The notes under the pieces were generated by a model. It saw nothing but the letters and a program-made list of their open reading frames with translations, was not told the DNA's origin and did no database searches. This document shows, one piece after another, positions 35,028-42,839 of a DNA stretch of 64,000 nucleotides (the first letter of the stretch is position 1; the number at the start of each line of letters is the position of its first letter). The stretch is from Ruminococcus sp. Lineage in GTDB: Bacteria; Bacillota; Clostridia; Oscillospirales; Ruminococcaceae. Position numbers and translations under genes: made by a program. The stretch covers positions 1 to 64,000 of the forward strand of contig SVNX01000008.1 in assembly GCA_015066665.1 (NCBI GenBank), in the 5' to 3' direction.

Positions 35028-35825
35028 TCACTCATCCTGTGCAAGGCAGCGGATGAGAATGAACGACGTGTTGTCACGGACGAGCAGATCGCATTCGTCG
35101 ATCATACGCTCGATGATCTCCATGGCTTCAGGGACGGTTTTTCCGCCGATCTGCGTGAGATCGTCCATGTTAATGGCATTGTACAGCCCATCCGATGTGA
35201 GCAGTACAAAATCCCCCGGATACAGGGGAAGAGGTGCGGCGGGCGTGTCCATCAGACGGATGCCGCCGATCCCGAGAAAGCTCGTGAGCGAGCCGTGTTT
35301 CTTCGCTTCGCCGTCGAACTGTTCCTGCGTAATGCGTTTCTGGGCGAGTCTGTCGAGCAGCTGTTCGCCGTAGGTGTGATCCCGTGTGACCTGCACAAGG
35401 TCGCTCTCACGCAGCACATAAATGCGGCTGTCACCGACGGACAGCCAGTGCAGCAGATTCTCCCGCAGGATGACGGAAACAATCGTTGTGCCCGCTTTCA
35501 GGCGGTTTTTGTTCTCATCCTCAAGGAAATACACCTTTGCGTCAAGCAGATCGACACTGTCTTCATAAAAGCCCGAAGGATCGGCAAGCGACTCCTCCAT
35601 GAACAGATTGAAGAGCAGATCCACCGCTGTGCGGCTGGCCACATCGCCGCCGCCGAGTCCGCCCATGCCGTCACACACTGCGGCAAGGACGGTGCCGTCC
35701 CGCTCGGTCACGAGCATGCTGTCCTCCTGACAGGTGCGTGTCCCGATGTCCTGCCAGGCACCGATCTCATATCTCTGGCTGCCGCAGATAAACTGCGATA
35801 CTCCGTAATTTTTTTGTACTTCCAT
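35028..35825 (-). CDS. PP2C-family Ser/Thr phosphatase
   Basis: 265 residues. The metal-binding motifs CDGMGGLGGGDVAS, SVGDSRIYVLR and LTSDGLYNAI are present. It begins one base after the preceding PP2C gene stops. It would reverse phosphorylation by the operon's kinases (inference from context and family). Confidence 0.93.
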   Translation of the reverse strand: MEVQKNYGVSQFICGSQRYEIGAWQDIGTRTCQEDSMLVTERDGTVLAAVCDGMGGLGGGDVASRTAVDLLFNLFMEESLADPSGFYEDSVDLLDAKVYFLEDENKNRLKAGTTIVSVILRENLLHWLSVGDSRIYVLRESDLVQVTRDHTYGEQLLDRLAQKRITQEQFDGEAKKHGSLTSFLGIGGIRLMDTPAAPLPLYPGDFVLLTSDGLYNAINMDDLTQIGGKTVPEAMEIIERMIDECDLLVRDNTSFILIRCLAQDE

Positions 35826-35826
35826 G

Positions 35827-36549
35827 TCATATCCTCACGGCAATGGCCGTATGATTGTCCATCGTCATGCCGCTGCCGTTCTTCTTCACATCGGCAAGCA
35901 TGAGCGCCATCCAGTCCTGTGCGGTTTTCGTTTTCTTCAAGTGGCGGCACATCTCCTTTTCGGTGATGCACTCCCAGAAGCCGTCGCTGCACAGTAGGAA
36001 GGCCTGGCACTTGGAAAGTGGGCGAACGTCCGAAATTTCGTACTTTTTCCCCTCCCACGGAATTCCCATCACACGCAGCAGACAGTTGCGGTCGGGATGG
36101 AGACGGATGTCCTTTTCCTTGATCTCGCGGGCGTTCACGAGCATCTGCGGGACGCTGTGGTCGAGCGTGCGAAGGACGTCCTTGTTTCTGTGGAAGACAT
36201 AGAGCCGTGAATCGCCGATATACCCCCAGATGGCCGATGTCTCGTCACAAATGAGCACCGTCAGCGTGGTCTTGAGGTCGGAAAAAGCACGCAGCTCAGC
36301 CTGCTTGGCAAGCAGTGCCGCCTGTGCCTTTTCAAAGGCTTCTGCAAGGAATTCTGCCGATAATTCGCCCTTTTCTTCGAAAAGAGAAATTACCGCTTCC
36401 ACAGCCATCTCCGAGGCAACCTCCCCCCTGCCATGTCCGCCGAGTCCATCGGCGAGCACATAGCATGAAAGCGTGTCCCGTGTGGCCGTTCTGGCAAAAT
36501 CCTCGTTGATGTCACGATTTCCCAGCTCAGAAATCATACTGCAATCCAT
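35827..36549 (-). CDS. PP2C-family Ser/Thr phosphatase, first gene of kinase operon
   Basis: 240 residues starting at MDCSMISELG; GGCGGTG lies upstream. Metal-binding motifs LADGLGGHGRGEVASEM, YIGDSRLYVF and LCSDGFWECI are present. It is shorter than its downstream neighbour and the two are clearly paralogous, not duplicates of each other. Confidence 0.92.
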   Translation of the reverse strand: MDCSMISELGNRDINEDFARTATRDTLSCYVLADGLGGHGRGEVASEMAVEAVISLFEEKGELSAEFLAEAFEKAQAALLAKQAELRAFSDLKTTLTVLICDETSAIWGYIGDSRLYVFHRNKDVLRTLDHSVPQMLVNAREIKEKDIRLHPDRNCLLRVMGIPWEGKKYEISDVRPLSKCQAFLLCSDGFWECITEKEMCRHLKKTKTAQDWMALMLADVKKNGSGMTMDNHTAIAVRI

Positions 36550-36618
36550 TGTTTCACCGCCAGATTCATAAAAAATTGCGCTCTCGCGCCGTTGGGGACA
36601 TACCTCCCCATTGTTATT

Positions 36619-36647
36619 ATTGTACAATATGTACAGCTAAAAGTCAA
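36619..36647 (-). promoter_or_regulatory. Promoter of the kinase/phosphatase operon
   Basis: Minus strand TTGACT, 17-nt spacer, TACAAT; the start would be about 60 nt before the first PP2C gene. Confidence 0.75.
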
Positions 36648-36731
36648 TTGTATTCCGAGAAATATACAGAATCGTTATATTTTTTGGTTGAACTGATGAA
36701 AAATCGCTTGTTTTTTTGTTAGGGTTGCCGA

Positions 36732-36759
36732 TTGACAAAACCGTCATTTTGTGTAAGAT
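36732..36759 (+). promoter_or_regulatory. Promoter of small dockerin gene
   Basis: TTGACA, 16-nt spacer, TAAGAT, leaving a leader of about 115 nt. Confidence 0.6.
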
Positions 36760-36879
36760 CGGGATACACATATTGTGCAATGTGCCAAAAACAGAGAAAA
36801 TCCGCAGAATCATCCAATCTTTTCACATTTCGGTTGTTATATAAGAAAGGGACTGTAGCCCGTGAAAGGAGTGCTGACT

Positions 36880-37152
36880 ATGAAAAAAATGAAGGCTTAT
36901 CTGACCGCCCTGCTGCTGGCGGCATCCTTGTGCAGCGGCGGGATTCCGGCGTTTGCAGCAAAGGAAAATGCCGATTTACAGGCAAATTATGCAGTGATCG
37001 GGGTGGATGTTGTGATGGTGAACCGTCATGTAATGGGCGCCGACATGGCACGCACTACAATGAACACGGACGCCGCCGACTTTGACAAGAACGGCGAAGT
37101 CACCCACGAGGACTCCCTCTCCATTCTCAAGAGACTGGTGGGGCTGGTGTAG
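36880..37152 (+). CDS. Small secreted protein with half-degenerate dockerin
   Basis: 90 residues from the ATG with AAAGGAG upstream. A signal peptide (MKKMKAYLTALLLAASLCSG, cleavage after AFA) is followed almost immediately by one dockerin. Its first repeat (ANYAVIGVDVVMVNRHVMG) has lost the calcium loop; the second (DFDKNGEVTHEDSLSILKRL) is intact. No enzymatic domain is present. The last about 80 bases are almost identical to those of the dockerin gene at 38511-39248. Confidence 0.75.
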   Translation: MKKMKAYLTALLLAASLCSGGIPAFAAKENADLQANYAVIGVDVVMVNRHVMGADMARTTMNTDAADFDKNGEVTHEDSLSILKRLVGLV

Positions 37153-37245
37153 CATCTGCCAGAGATATGCTGAAAATGTGCATTCTGCACAAAAACAAGC
37201 TGTTGATTTCGTACGATATAACATGTATTTTTTCATGGTTTTTCA

Positions 37246-37274
37246 TTGACAAACAGTTTGCGATATGTTATACT
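37246..37274 (+). promoter_or_regulatory. Promoter of dockerin-protease gene
   Basis: TTGACA, 17-nt spacer, TATACT, with TG one base before the -10. Confidence 0.75.
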
Positions 37275-37327
37275 GAAATTACAGGGAAGCTTTTCCTGTA
37301 AAATGATTATTGAAAGGGGAAATTTTT

Positions 37328-38494
37328 ATGAGACGAATGAAAAGTCTGGCAGCGATTGCTGTCATCGGGGCAATGGTATCGGGAATGGGTGCATTGCCGG
37401 CGGCGGCGTACGATCCGTGCGATGTGAATCAGGATGGGACGGTGAGCATGATTGATGTCATTGCCATTAACCAGCATCTGGCAGGTACAAGGTATTTCAC
37501 AGACTACAATAAGCTGGATGCTAACCGGAGTCATACGATTGACAAGACGGACAGCAACTGTGTACTGCAAAAATTGGTTGCTAACAGTTATTCTGCATGT
37601 TACATCCGCCAATATCCCAATGCATACATGGGAGTGGTGAATATGCCAGCTGTTTCAAGTACGGTTGTATTGGATGATTCAGCTAATAACACGCAAGGCA
37701 GATGGTACATCGGGTATTCCTATCTTGATAACGCAGCCATCCCCCGCTATCAGTTGACACCAACAACTGCGCCCCTGAGTTCAACACATTCTAATCAGTC
37801 AAGAAGTTTAGTCAATGGTGATGATAATCGTGGCATAGCGCATGGATATGAAAATACTGGTATTGTATATGTCGGTGGTACAACAGGATTTATCGTGGGT
37901 GATCATCAGATTGCTACAGCTGCGCACTCTGTAACTAGTGGTACTACAATTGAGCGAAATGTTGAAGTTTTTACTTATGATCGTACAGGACTGCCAGTTG
38001 AAGGAGGCGAATTAACTGTAGCTGAAATCCATATCCCAGAGGATTACACAGTAGCTTGTACGGAATACGATTATGCACTCATTACAGTTGTAGAGGATTT
38101 GTCAGATTACGTACATTTTAATATTGGCAATAGCTATAATATGACAGCTGATGAAGCAGGAACGATTCCGATTCATGTGACAGGATGTCCTCAATACATA
38201 GGAAATAATTCGGAAATAGAGAATACATCAAAGACTCTCTACACGCACAATGGAAGCATTTTTGGGAATGACAACAAATCGCTTTTCCATTACACTGCTG
38301 ACACAACCGGCGGTCAGAGCGGCGCACCTGTTTATACCATTACTCGTGAGCGATATAATAATACAGATTATTATACCTACACTGCGCTTGCCATTCATAC
38401 AGGGGGCGCAGGCAGTGCGTACAATTTTGGTACTTTAATGTCGCAGTACCATGTTCAGTTCTACGGAAACAACCCGAATATCAGCTATCAGTAA
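37328..38494 (+). CDS. Secreted trypsin-like (V8-type) serine protease with N-terminal dockerin
   Basis: 388 residues. Signal peptide (1-27), then a dockerin at about 28-88 with loops DVNQDGTVSMID and DANRSHTIDKTD, then a chymotrypsin-fold protease: His200 in IATAAHSV, Asp248 in EYDYALITV and Ser331 in TTGGQSGAPVY. GAAAGGGG precedes the ATG. The dockerin is at the N terminus, which is less usual than C-terminal. Base composition of the protease part is more AT-rich than its neighbours, suggesting transfer. Confidence 0.87.
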   Translation: MRRMKSLAAIAVIGAMVSGMGALPAAAYDPCDVNQDGTVSMIDVIAINQHLAGTRYFTDYNKLDANRSHTIDKTDSNCVLQKLVANSYSACYIRQYPNAYMGVVNMPAVSSTVVLDDSANNTQGRWYIGYSYLDNAAIPRYQLTPTTAPLSSTHSNQSRSLVNGDDNRGIAHGYENTGIVYVGGTTGFIVGDHQIATAAHSVTSGTTIERNVEVFTYDRTGLPVEGGELTVAEIHIPEDYTVACTEYDYALITVVEDLSDYVHFNIGNSYNMTADEAGTIPIHVTGCPQYIGNNSEIENTSKTLYTHNGSIFGNDNKSLFHYTADTTGGQSGAPVYTITRERYNNTDYYTYTALAIHTGGAGSAYNFGTLMSQYHVQFYGNNPNISYQ

Positions 38495-38510
38495 TAAAGG
38501 AGGTCATATT

Positions 38511-39248
38511 ATGAAAAAAAGAGTAACAGCATTATTGACCGCCCTCTGCTGCCTGTGTGCACCTCTGACTGCATATGCGGAATCTGTCGATGTGGATGTG
38601 GAATTCACCTATATGACCGACACGTTTACCTACAGAACGAATCATCGATATGGTGACGGAAGCGGTTTTTATCTCGAGTCAGAGATTGCTGATCCGGATT
38701 TCATGGTGGTGGGCTATTTTTATCGTGACGAATCGCCTGAAATATATTGTTATGCGGTGACCCCCATCAATGATGATCATCTGATCAAGCGTGGCACAGG
38801 CCAACTGGAACTTATCACTGTGGAAAGCGAGCTGGGAGATCAGGAGCTTGAGATCGGCGATCTGCTCAAGATTGACGGTGAAATTGATGTAGCTGAATGT
38901 GATCCAGTGATCTATTGTCCGGCAGAACCCGGCACCATGTCCTATCTTGGCAATGGCATTGACGTGTTCGGTGAGGAATTTGCAAGAGTTATCCGTATGC
39001 AGATGTATATTGATCTGAAAGCGTATTATGAATCTCCTGACCATTATTTTGGTCTGCACATTGTACACGGTGACGTCAACGTGGACGACAACCTCAGCAT
39101 CGTTGACTGCGTCATGCTCAACAAGAGCCTGATGGGTGATGAAACCCTGTGTGACTACGCAGAACTGGCCGCCGACTTTGACGAGAACGGCGAAGTCACC
39201 CACGAGGATTCCCTCTCCATTCTCAAGAGACTGGTGGGGCTGGTATAA
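38511..39248 (+). CDS. Secreted dockerin protein of unknown function
   Basis: 245 residues. Signal peptide (MKKRVTALLTALCCLCAPLT, then AYAES). The middle (25-170) is beta-rich and not recognised. The C-terminal dockerin has HGDVNVDDNLSIVDCVMLNK and DFDENGEVTHEDSLSILKRL. AAAGGAGG precedes the ATG; 16 nt after the protease gene, so probably co-transcribed with it. Confidence 0.8.
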   Translation: MKKRVTALLTALCCLCAPLTAYAESVDVDVEFTYMTDTFTYRTNHRYGDGSGFYLESEIADPDFMVVGYFYRDESPEIYCYAVTPINDDHLIKRGTGQLELITVESELGDQELEIGDLLKIDGEIDVAECDPVIYCPAEPGTMSYLGNGIDVFGEEFARVIRMQMYIDLKAYYESPDHYFGLHIVHGDVNVDDNLSIVDCVMLNKSLMGDETLCDYAELAADFDENGEVTHEDSLSILKRLVGLV

Positions 39249-39274
39249 TTCTTCTCATAAACATCATAAACAAG

Positions 39275-39302
39275 AAAGCCTCCGCAGATGCGGGGGCTTT
39301 TT
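39275..39302 (+). terminator. Terminator of the dockerin pair
   Basis: AAAGCCTCCGCA / GCGGGGGCTTT with a GAT loop followed by TT. Confidence 0.75.
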
Positions 39303-39328
39303 CATGCATTCCGGTTTTTCCTGCGGAC

Positions 39329-39356
39329 TTGACAAATTCTCCATTTGCATTATAAT
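39329..39356 (+). promoter_or_regulatory. rfbB promoter
   Basis: TTGACA, 16-nt spacer, TATAAT, 29 nt before the rfbB ATG. Confidence 0.8.
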
Positions 39357-39384
39357 AGAGATAGTACAAAAAAGGAGGTTCTCC

Positions 39385-40332
39385 ATGACCATTCTCGTGA
39401 CGGGCGGTGCCGGCTTCATCGGCTCTGCCTTCCTGCTCCATATGCGTGCACGCCATCCGGATGTGCGGCTCGTCTGCCTCGACAAGCTCACCTATGCCGG
39501 CCGCCTTGAACATCTCGCCCCCCTGCGTGACGACCCTGCGTTCCGCTTTGTGCAGGGCGATATCTGTGACCGTGATGCCGTGCTGCGGCTCTTCGAGGAG
39601 GAAAAGCCACGATTCTGCGTGAATTTCGCCGCAGAGAGCCATGTTGACCGTTCAATCGACGACCCCTCGGTCTTCCTTTCTACGAACATCCTCGGCACGG
39701 GGGTGCTGCTGGAGGCCTGCCGGCTGCGGGGGACGCATTTCCATCAGATCTCGACGGATGAGGTCTATGGTGCACTGCCGCTGGATGCATCGGCGGCACG
39801 CTTCACGGAGCAGTCCCCGCTCACGGCCGGAAGCCCCTATTCTGCGTCGAAAGCCTCGGCCGATCTGCTTGTGCTCGCCTGCCGGAATACCTATGGGCAG
39901 CCGGTGACGATCTCACGCTGTTCGAACAATTTCGGGCCGCGGCAATATCCGGAGAAGCTGATTCCGCTGATGATCGAGCGGGCGCAGGCGGATCTGCCGC
40001 TGCCGGTTTACGGCGATGGCCGTTATGTCCGTGACTGGCTCTATGTGGACGATCACTGCGAGGCGGTGGCACGGATTCTGGAGGCGGGGCATGCGGGCGA
40101 AGTGTACAACATCGGCGGGGACTGCGAGCTGGACAATCTGACCGTCATCCGGAAAATCCTCGCAATACTGGGAAAACCCGAGTCCCTCATCACGCATGTG
40201 AAGGATCGGCCGGGGCATGACCGCCGTTATGCGATCGATGCGGGGAAGCTGCGCACGGCACTCGGCTGGAGACCGGCTGTGGACTTTGACGAGGGGCTTC
40301 TGCGGACGATTGCCTATATGCGTGGGGCGTGA
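39385..40332 (+). CDS. rfbB: dTDP-glucose 4,6-dehydratase
   Basis: 315 residues; Rossmann motif TGGAGFIGS, catalytic YSASKAS (YxxxK) and RCSNNFGPRQYPEKLIPL typical of RfbB/RmlB. Makes the 4-keto-6-deoxy sugar for dTDP-rhamnose and related sugars. AAGGAGG precedes the ATG. No other dTDP-sugar genes are in the window, so it stands alone. Confidence 0.92.
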   Translation: MTILVTGGAGFIGSAFLLHMRARHPDVRLVCLDKLTYAGRLEHLAPLRDDPAFRFVQGDICDRDAVLRLFEEEKPRFCVNFAAESHVDRSIDDPSVFLSTNILGTGVLLEACRLRGTHFHQISTDEVYGALPLDASAARFTEQSPLTAGSPYSASKASADLLVLACRNTYGQPVTISRCSNNFGPRQYPEKLIPLMIERAQADLPLPVYGDGRYVRDWLYVDDHCEAVARILEAGHAGEVYNIGGDCELDNLTVIRKILAILGKPESLITHVKDRPGHDRRYAIDAGKLRTALGWRPAVDFDEGLLRTIAYMRGA

Positions 40333-40370
40333 GGGCTGTTCCCTTCCGCAGAACCGATCATAAACAACGA

Positions 40371-40406
40371 AAAACCGCCGTTTTCCGATATGGAAGAGGC
40401 GGTTTT
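40371..40406. terminator. Bidirectional terminator
   Basis: AAAACCGCC / GGCGGTTTT with inner TTCC/GGAA pairs, between convergent rfbB and the DUF5662 gene. Confidence 0.8.
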
Positions 40407-40416
40407 GTCATCAGCA

Positions 40417-40962
40417 TCAATACTCCCGGTTCTCTCGGAGGATGCGGCGGATATGGGCGAAGGTTTGCGCCTCCCCTTCTTCGGCGAGCATGCGCAGGAG
40501 GGATTCGAGGAATGCGGAGGTTTCGGGGTGAATGATCCTGCCGGGCTTGCCCCGTTCGAAGTAGGCAAGGGGGTCGCTGTCCTGATATTTCGCCCCGTTA
40601 TAGATCTTGCAGGCGGCGACACGGTCGCAGAACATCTCGATGACCCAGCGCAGGGGCATTTTCACGGGCTCGACACGGCGGGTGGCCATGGAGTAATCCG
40701 TCCAGTATTCAAAGTGGTGGCGGTTGCGTCCCTTGTGGTGCATCCATGCGGAGGAATAGCCTTTTTCCTGACGTTCCTGCTCATTGGGGCTGCGGGTGCC
40801 CTGATAATAGCGGACGCCGGAGATGAATTCCTGCGGGCTGAATTTGGAGAGATCGTGCCGCAGTCCCTGCCAGAAAATGCCGGCTTTCCGGCAATGCCGG
40901 ATGACAGCATTGCGATGGCGTGTGACGGTGGAGAGATGGCCGATGAAATTCCGTATGCGCAT
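40417..40962 (-). CDS. DUF5662-like protein
   Basis: 181 residues from MRIRNF (AAAGGAG upstream). Conserved-looking HDLSKFSPQEF, SSAWMHHKGRNRHHFEYW and EMFCDRVAACKIYN make a histidine-rich, all-helical protein that resembles the DUF5662 family. The His/Asp clusters suggest metal binding. No signal peptide; cytosolic. Function unknown. Confidence 0.75.
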   Translation of the reverse strand: MRIRNFIGHLSTVTRHRNAVIRHCRKAGIFWQGLRHDLSKFSPQEFISGVRYYQGTRSPNEQERQEKGYSSAWMHHKGRNRHHFEYWTDYSMATRRVEPVKMPLRWVIEMFCDRVAACKIYNGAKYQDSDPLAYFERGKPGRIIHPETSAFLESLLRMLAEEGEAQTFAHIRRILRENREY

Positions 40963-40992
40963 GGTGCGGCTCCTTTCGCTCTTGTTTTCTCT

Positions 40993-41021
40993 ATTATAGC
41001 ATATTTTGCGGAGGAATGCAA
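40993..41021 (-). promoter_or_regulatory. Promoter of the DUF5662-like gene
   Basis: Minus strand TTGCAT, 17-nt spacer, TATAAT, 31 nt before the ATG. Confidence 0.75.
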
Positions 41022-41101
41022 GATGGGGGGATACAATACAAACGCCTGCGTTTTTGCCGTTATGCACAACAACTTATTTTAAAATTCATCTATTTCGCAT
41101 A

Positions 41102-41130
41102 TTGACAGCGCTTCATTTGGTAAGTATAAT
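41102..41130 (+). promoter_or_regulatory. Promoter of peptide/protease operon
   Basis: TTGACA, 17-nt spacer, TATAAT, 30 nt before the ATG of the small peptide gene. Confidence 0.8.
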
Positions 41131-41160
41131 GAAATTATAAAATCAATAAAGGGGAGTGAT

Positions 41161-41256
41161 ATGAACTATAGGAAGACAAGATGGGATATTTTAAAAAAGG
41201 GGGTGTGCCAGATCGTTTTATTTATGTATAGAATGTCTATAGCAGTCAGATTATAA
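41161..41256 (+). CDS. 31-residue basic peptide
   Basis: A short open frame (M-N-Y-R-K-T-R-W, then DILKKGVCQIVLFMYRMSIA, then V-R-L) with AAAGGGGAGTGAT directly upstream of its ATG and a consensus promoter before that. It ends 13 nt before the C70 protease start, whose own ribosome binding site overlaps the peptide stop. One Cys, five Arg, three Lys and a hydrophobic second half. No family recognised; candidates include a signalling or substrate peptide. Too short for certainty but well placed. Confidence 0.55.
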   Translation: MNYRKTRWDILKKGVCQIVLFMYRMSIAVRL

Positions 41257-41269
41257 AGGGAGTGTTATA

Positions 41270-41890
41270 ATGAAAAAATGGAAAAAGATTGCTTCGGCAG
41301 CTTTTCTGACAGCTGCGATCTGCAACTTCGGGGTATCGCTTGTTGTTTCAGCGAGTACAAATGGATGGGCGGTAACCTATCGAAAGTATGCCCAGGAGCA
41401 CGAAAACTGGTGTTGGGCAGCATGCGCCCAGGCAAGCGGCCGACATGAGAATGATAATTCAATTGTAACGCAAACACAAGTTGCTTCTCATGGAAAAAAT
41501 GGCACAAATATTTATACAATGGGTACGATTGAACAGACACTTGACGCCGCTGAATTTGCATCCTTGGATACTGCCACATATGCAATTGGCAGTACAAATT
41601 ATCCTTTTGAGTTTTATATCGCACAGCTTGTAAATGATCATGTCACAATCGTCGGTCTAATGTACACTGATGACAACGGTAATATTCTTGGAACTGGTGG
41701 TCACATGGTCACCATTGGTGCTGCAAGAATTGTTGCTGGTTCAAGCCGGTTTATTACTTATTTCGATCCGTATGATGGCGGCTACACCAGAGAGTGTGCC
41801 TACGGTAATTTTTATAACGGTACAAAGGTACTTGCCAATCAATCAGTACCTTCTGCCGTAAGTGATATTCTGTATCCAACGGGGGGTTAA
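41270..41890 (+). CDS. Secreted papain-like cysteine protease, C70 (AvrRpt2)-type
   Basis: 206 residues. Signal peptide (about 1-29), then ENWCWAACAQA (Cys48, the hallmark NWCWAAC of this family), GGHMVTIGA (His145) and YFDPYDGG (Asp166), giving the Cys-His-Asp set in the papain order. Two nt separate it from the membrane protein downstream. AT-rich relative to its neighbours. Secreted rather than dockerin-bearing, unlike the other proteases here. Confidence 0.82.
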   Translation: MKKWKKIASAAFLTAAICNFGVSLVVSASTNGWAVTYRKYAQEHENWCWAACAQASGRHENDNSIVTQTQVASHGKNGTNIYTMGTIEQTLDAAEFASLDTATYAIGSTNYPFEFYIAQLVNDHVTIVGLMYTDDNGNILGTGGHMVTIGAARIVAGSSRFITYFDPYDGGYTRECAYGNFYNGTKVLANQSVPSAVSDILYPTGG

Positions 41891-41892
41891 TT

Positions 41893-42798
41893 ATGAAAAA
41901 AACAATTGCTTCTGCACTGATAGTATGCCTGATGACAGCATCGATGATGACATTGACCGGTGCTGCATATGAAAGCTATGAACCGGACACGCAGACCAAG
42001 ACAGAGCTTCTCACTTTTCTTGAAGATTTCGACAAGACGAATGCCGATTCCGGTGTGACGTTTTTCGGTGAAGCCAATGCATCTGCGGCAAGTTTTGATC
42101 TCGATGCCTGTTATGAGATTTATGCATTGGAATTACAGGCTGATTTTTCCGGTGAGCGATTCGAAGAAATGATTGCTGACGCTGTCAATTACGAGGTGCC
42201 CTATGCCAGCAGTGCAACCACAGGTGTAGCCACTGTTTATCGAAACGATTCCGGACAGCTGGAATTTTTGCAGCGAACCATCGACCAGAATACGGATACC
42301 ATGCTCTATAGTGCTTCCGCACTTTCCAATATTGAAACCACGATTGCAGATACTTTCGGCAGTGACAATATCATGGAGATCCGTCTCACAAATGATACGT
42401 TCTACCACATCCATGCCGTTTACATTGATACAACCGAGGGGGAATACGTCATGCCATTTCTCAACGCTCTCTATGATGAGGAGAAGTGCGGTATCCGATC
42501 GGGCAGCATCTACAGTGCCTCCGACTTCATGGAATGGATCCGACGCTCCGTTGTGATCCAGTCCCCCTATGATGAGGATGGCAATTTCCTATATGGCAAC
42601 CCAGTAAGCTGCACGGGCGGCTTTACCATCACTCCGGTTACGTCTATGCAGGCAGCAGAATTGCCCATTGCTGCAGCATCGGCCAATCACAGCTGGTTCT
42701 ACCCCACTGTTTCCGGCGCAGTACTTTTCACTGCAGGCGGCATTGCGCTGCTCGCATTCAAAAAGAAAAAAACGGAAGCCGACGCTTCATCAACATAA
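41893..42798 (+). CDS. Secreted protein with a C-terminal membrane anchor, partner of the C70 protease
   Basis: 301 residues. Signal peptide (1-24), an ectodomain of unknown fold (25-265), and a C-terminal span (about 271-290) followed by KKKK, which suggests anchoring with the ectodomain outside. Starts two bases after the protease stop, so co-expressed. It may be a receptor, substrate or inhibitor for the protease; nothing in the sequence decides. Confidence 0.7.
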   Translation: MKKTIASALIVCLMTASMMTLTGAAYESYEPDTQTKTELLTFLEDFDKTNADSGVTFFGEANASAASFDLDACYEIYALELQADFSGERFEEMIADAVNYEVPYASSATTGVATVYRNDSGQLEFLQRTIDQNTDTMLYSASALSNIETTIADTFGSDNIMEIRLTNDTFYHIHAVYIDTTEGEYVMPFLNALYDEEKCGIRSGSIYSASDFMEWIRRSVVIQSPYDEDGNFLYGNPVSCTGGFTITPVTSMQAAELPIAAASANHSWFYPTVSGAVLFTAGGIALLAFKKKKTEADASST

Positions 42799-42803
42799 TA
42801 CAC

Positions 42804-42834
42804 AAAGCCCCGACTCTTGCGAATCGGGGCTTTT
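42804..42834. terminator. Bidirectional terminator
   Basis: AAAGCCCCGA / TCGGGGCTTT with TTTT following; ends both the peptide/protease operon and rel. Confidence 0.85.
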
Positions 42835-42839
42835 CCGCA

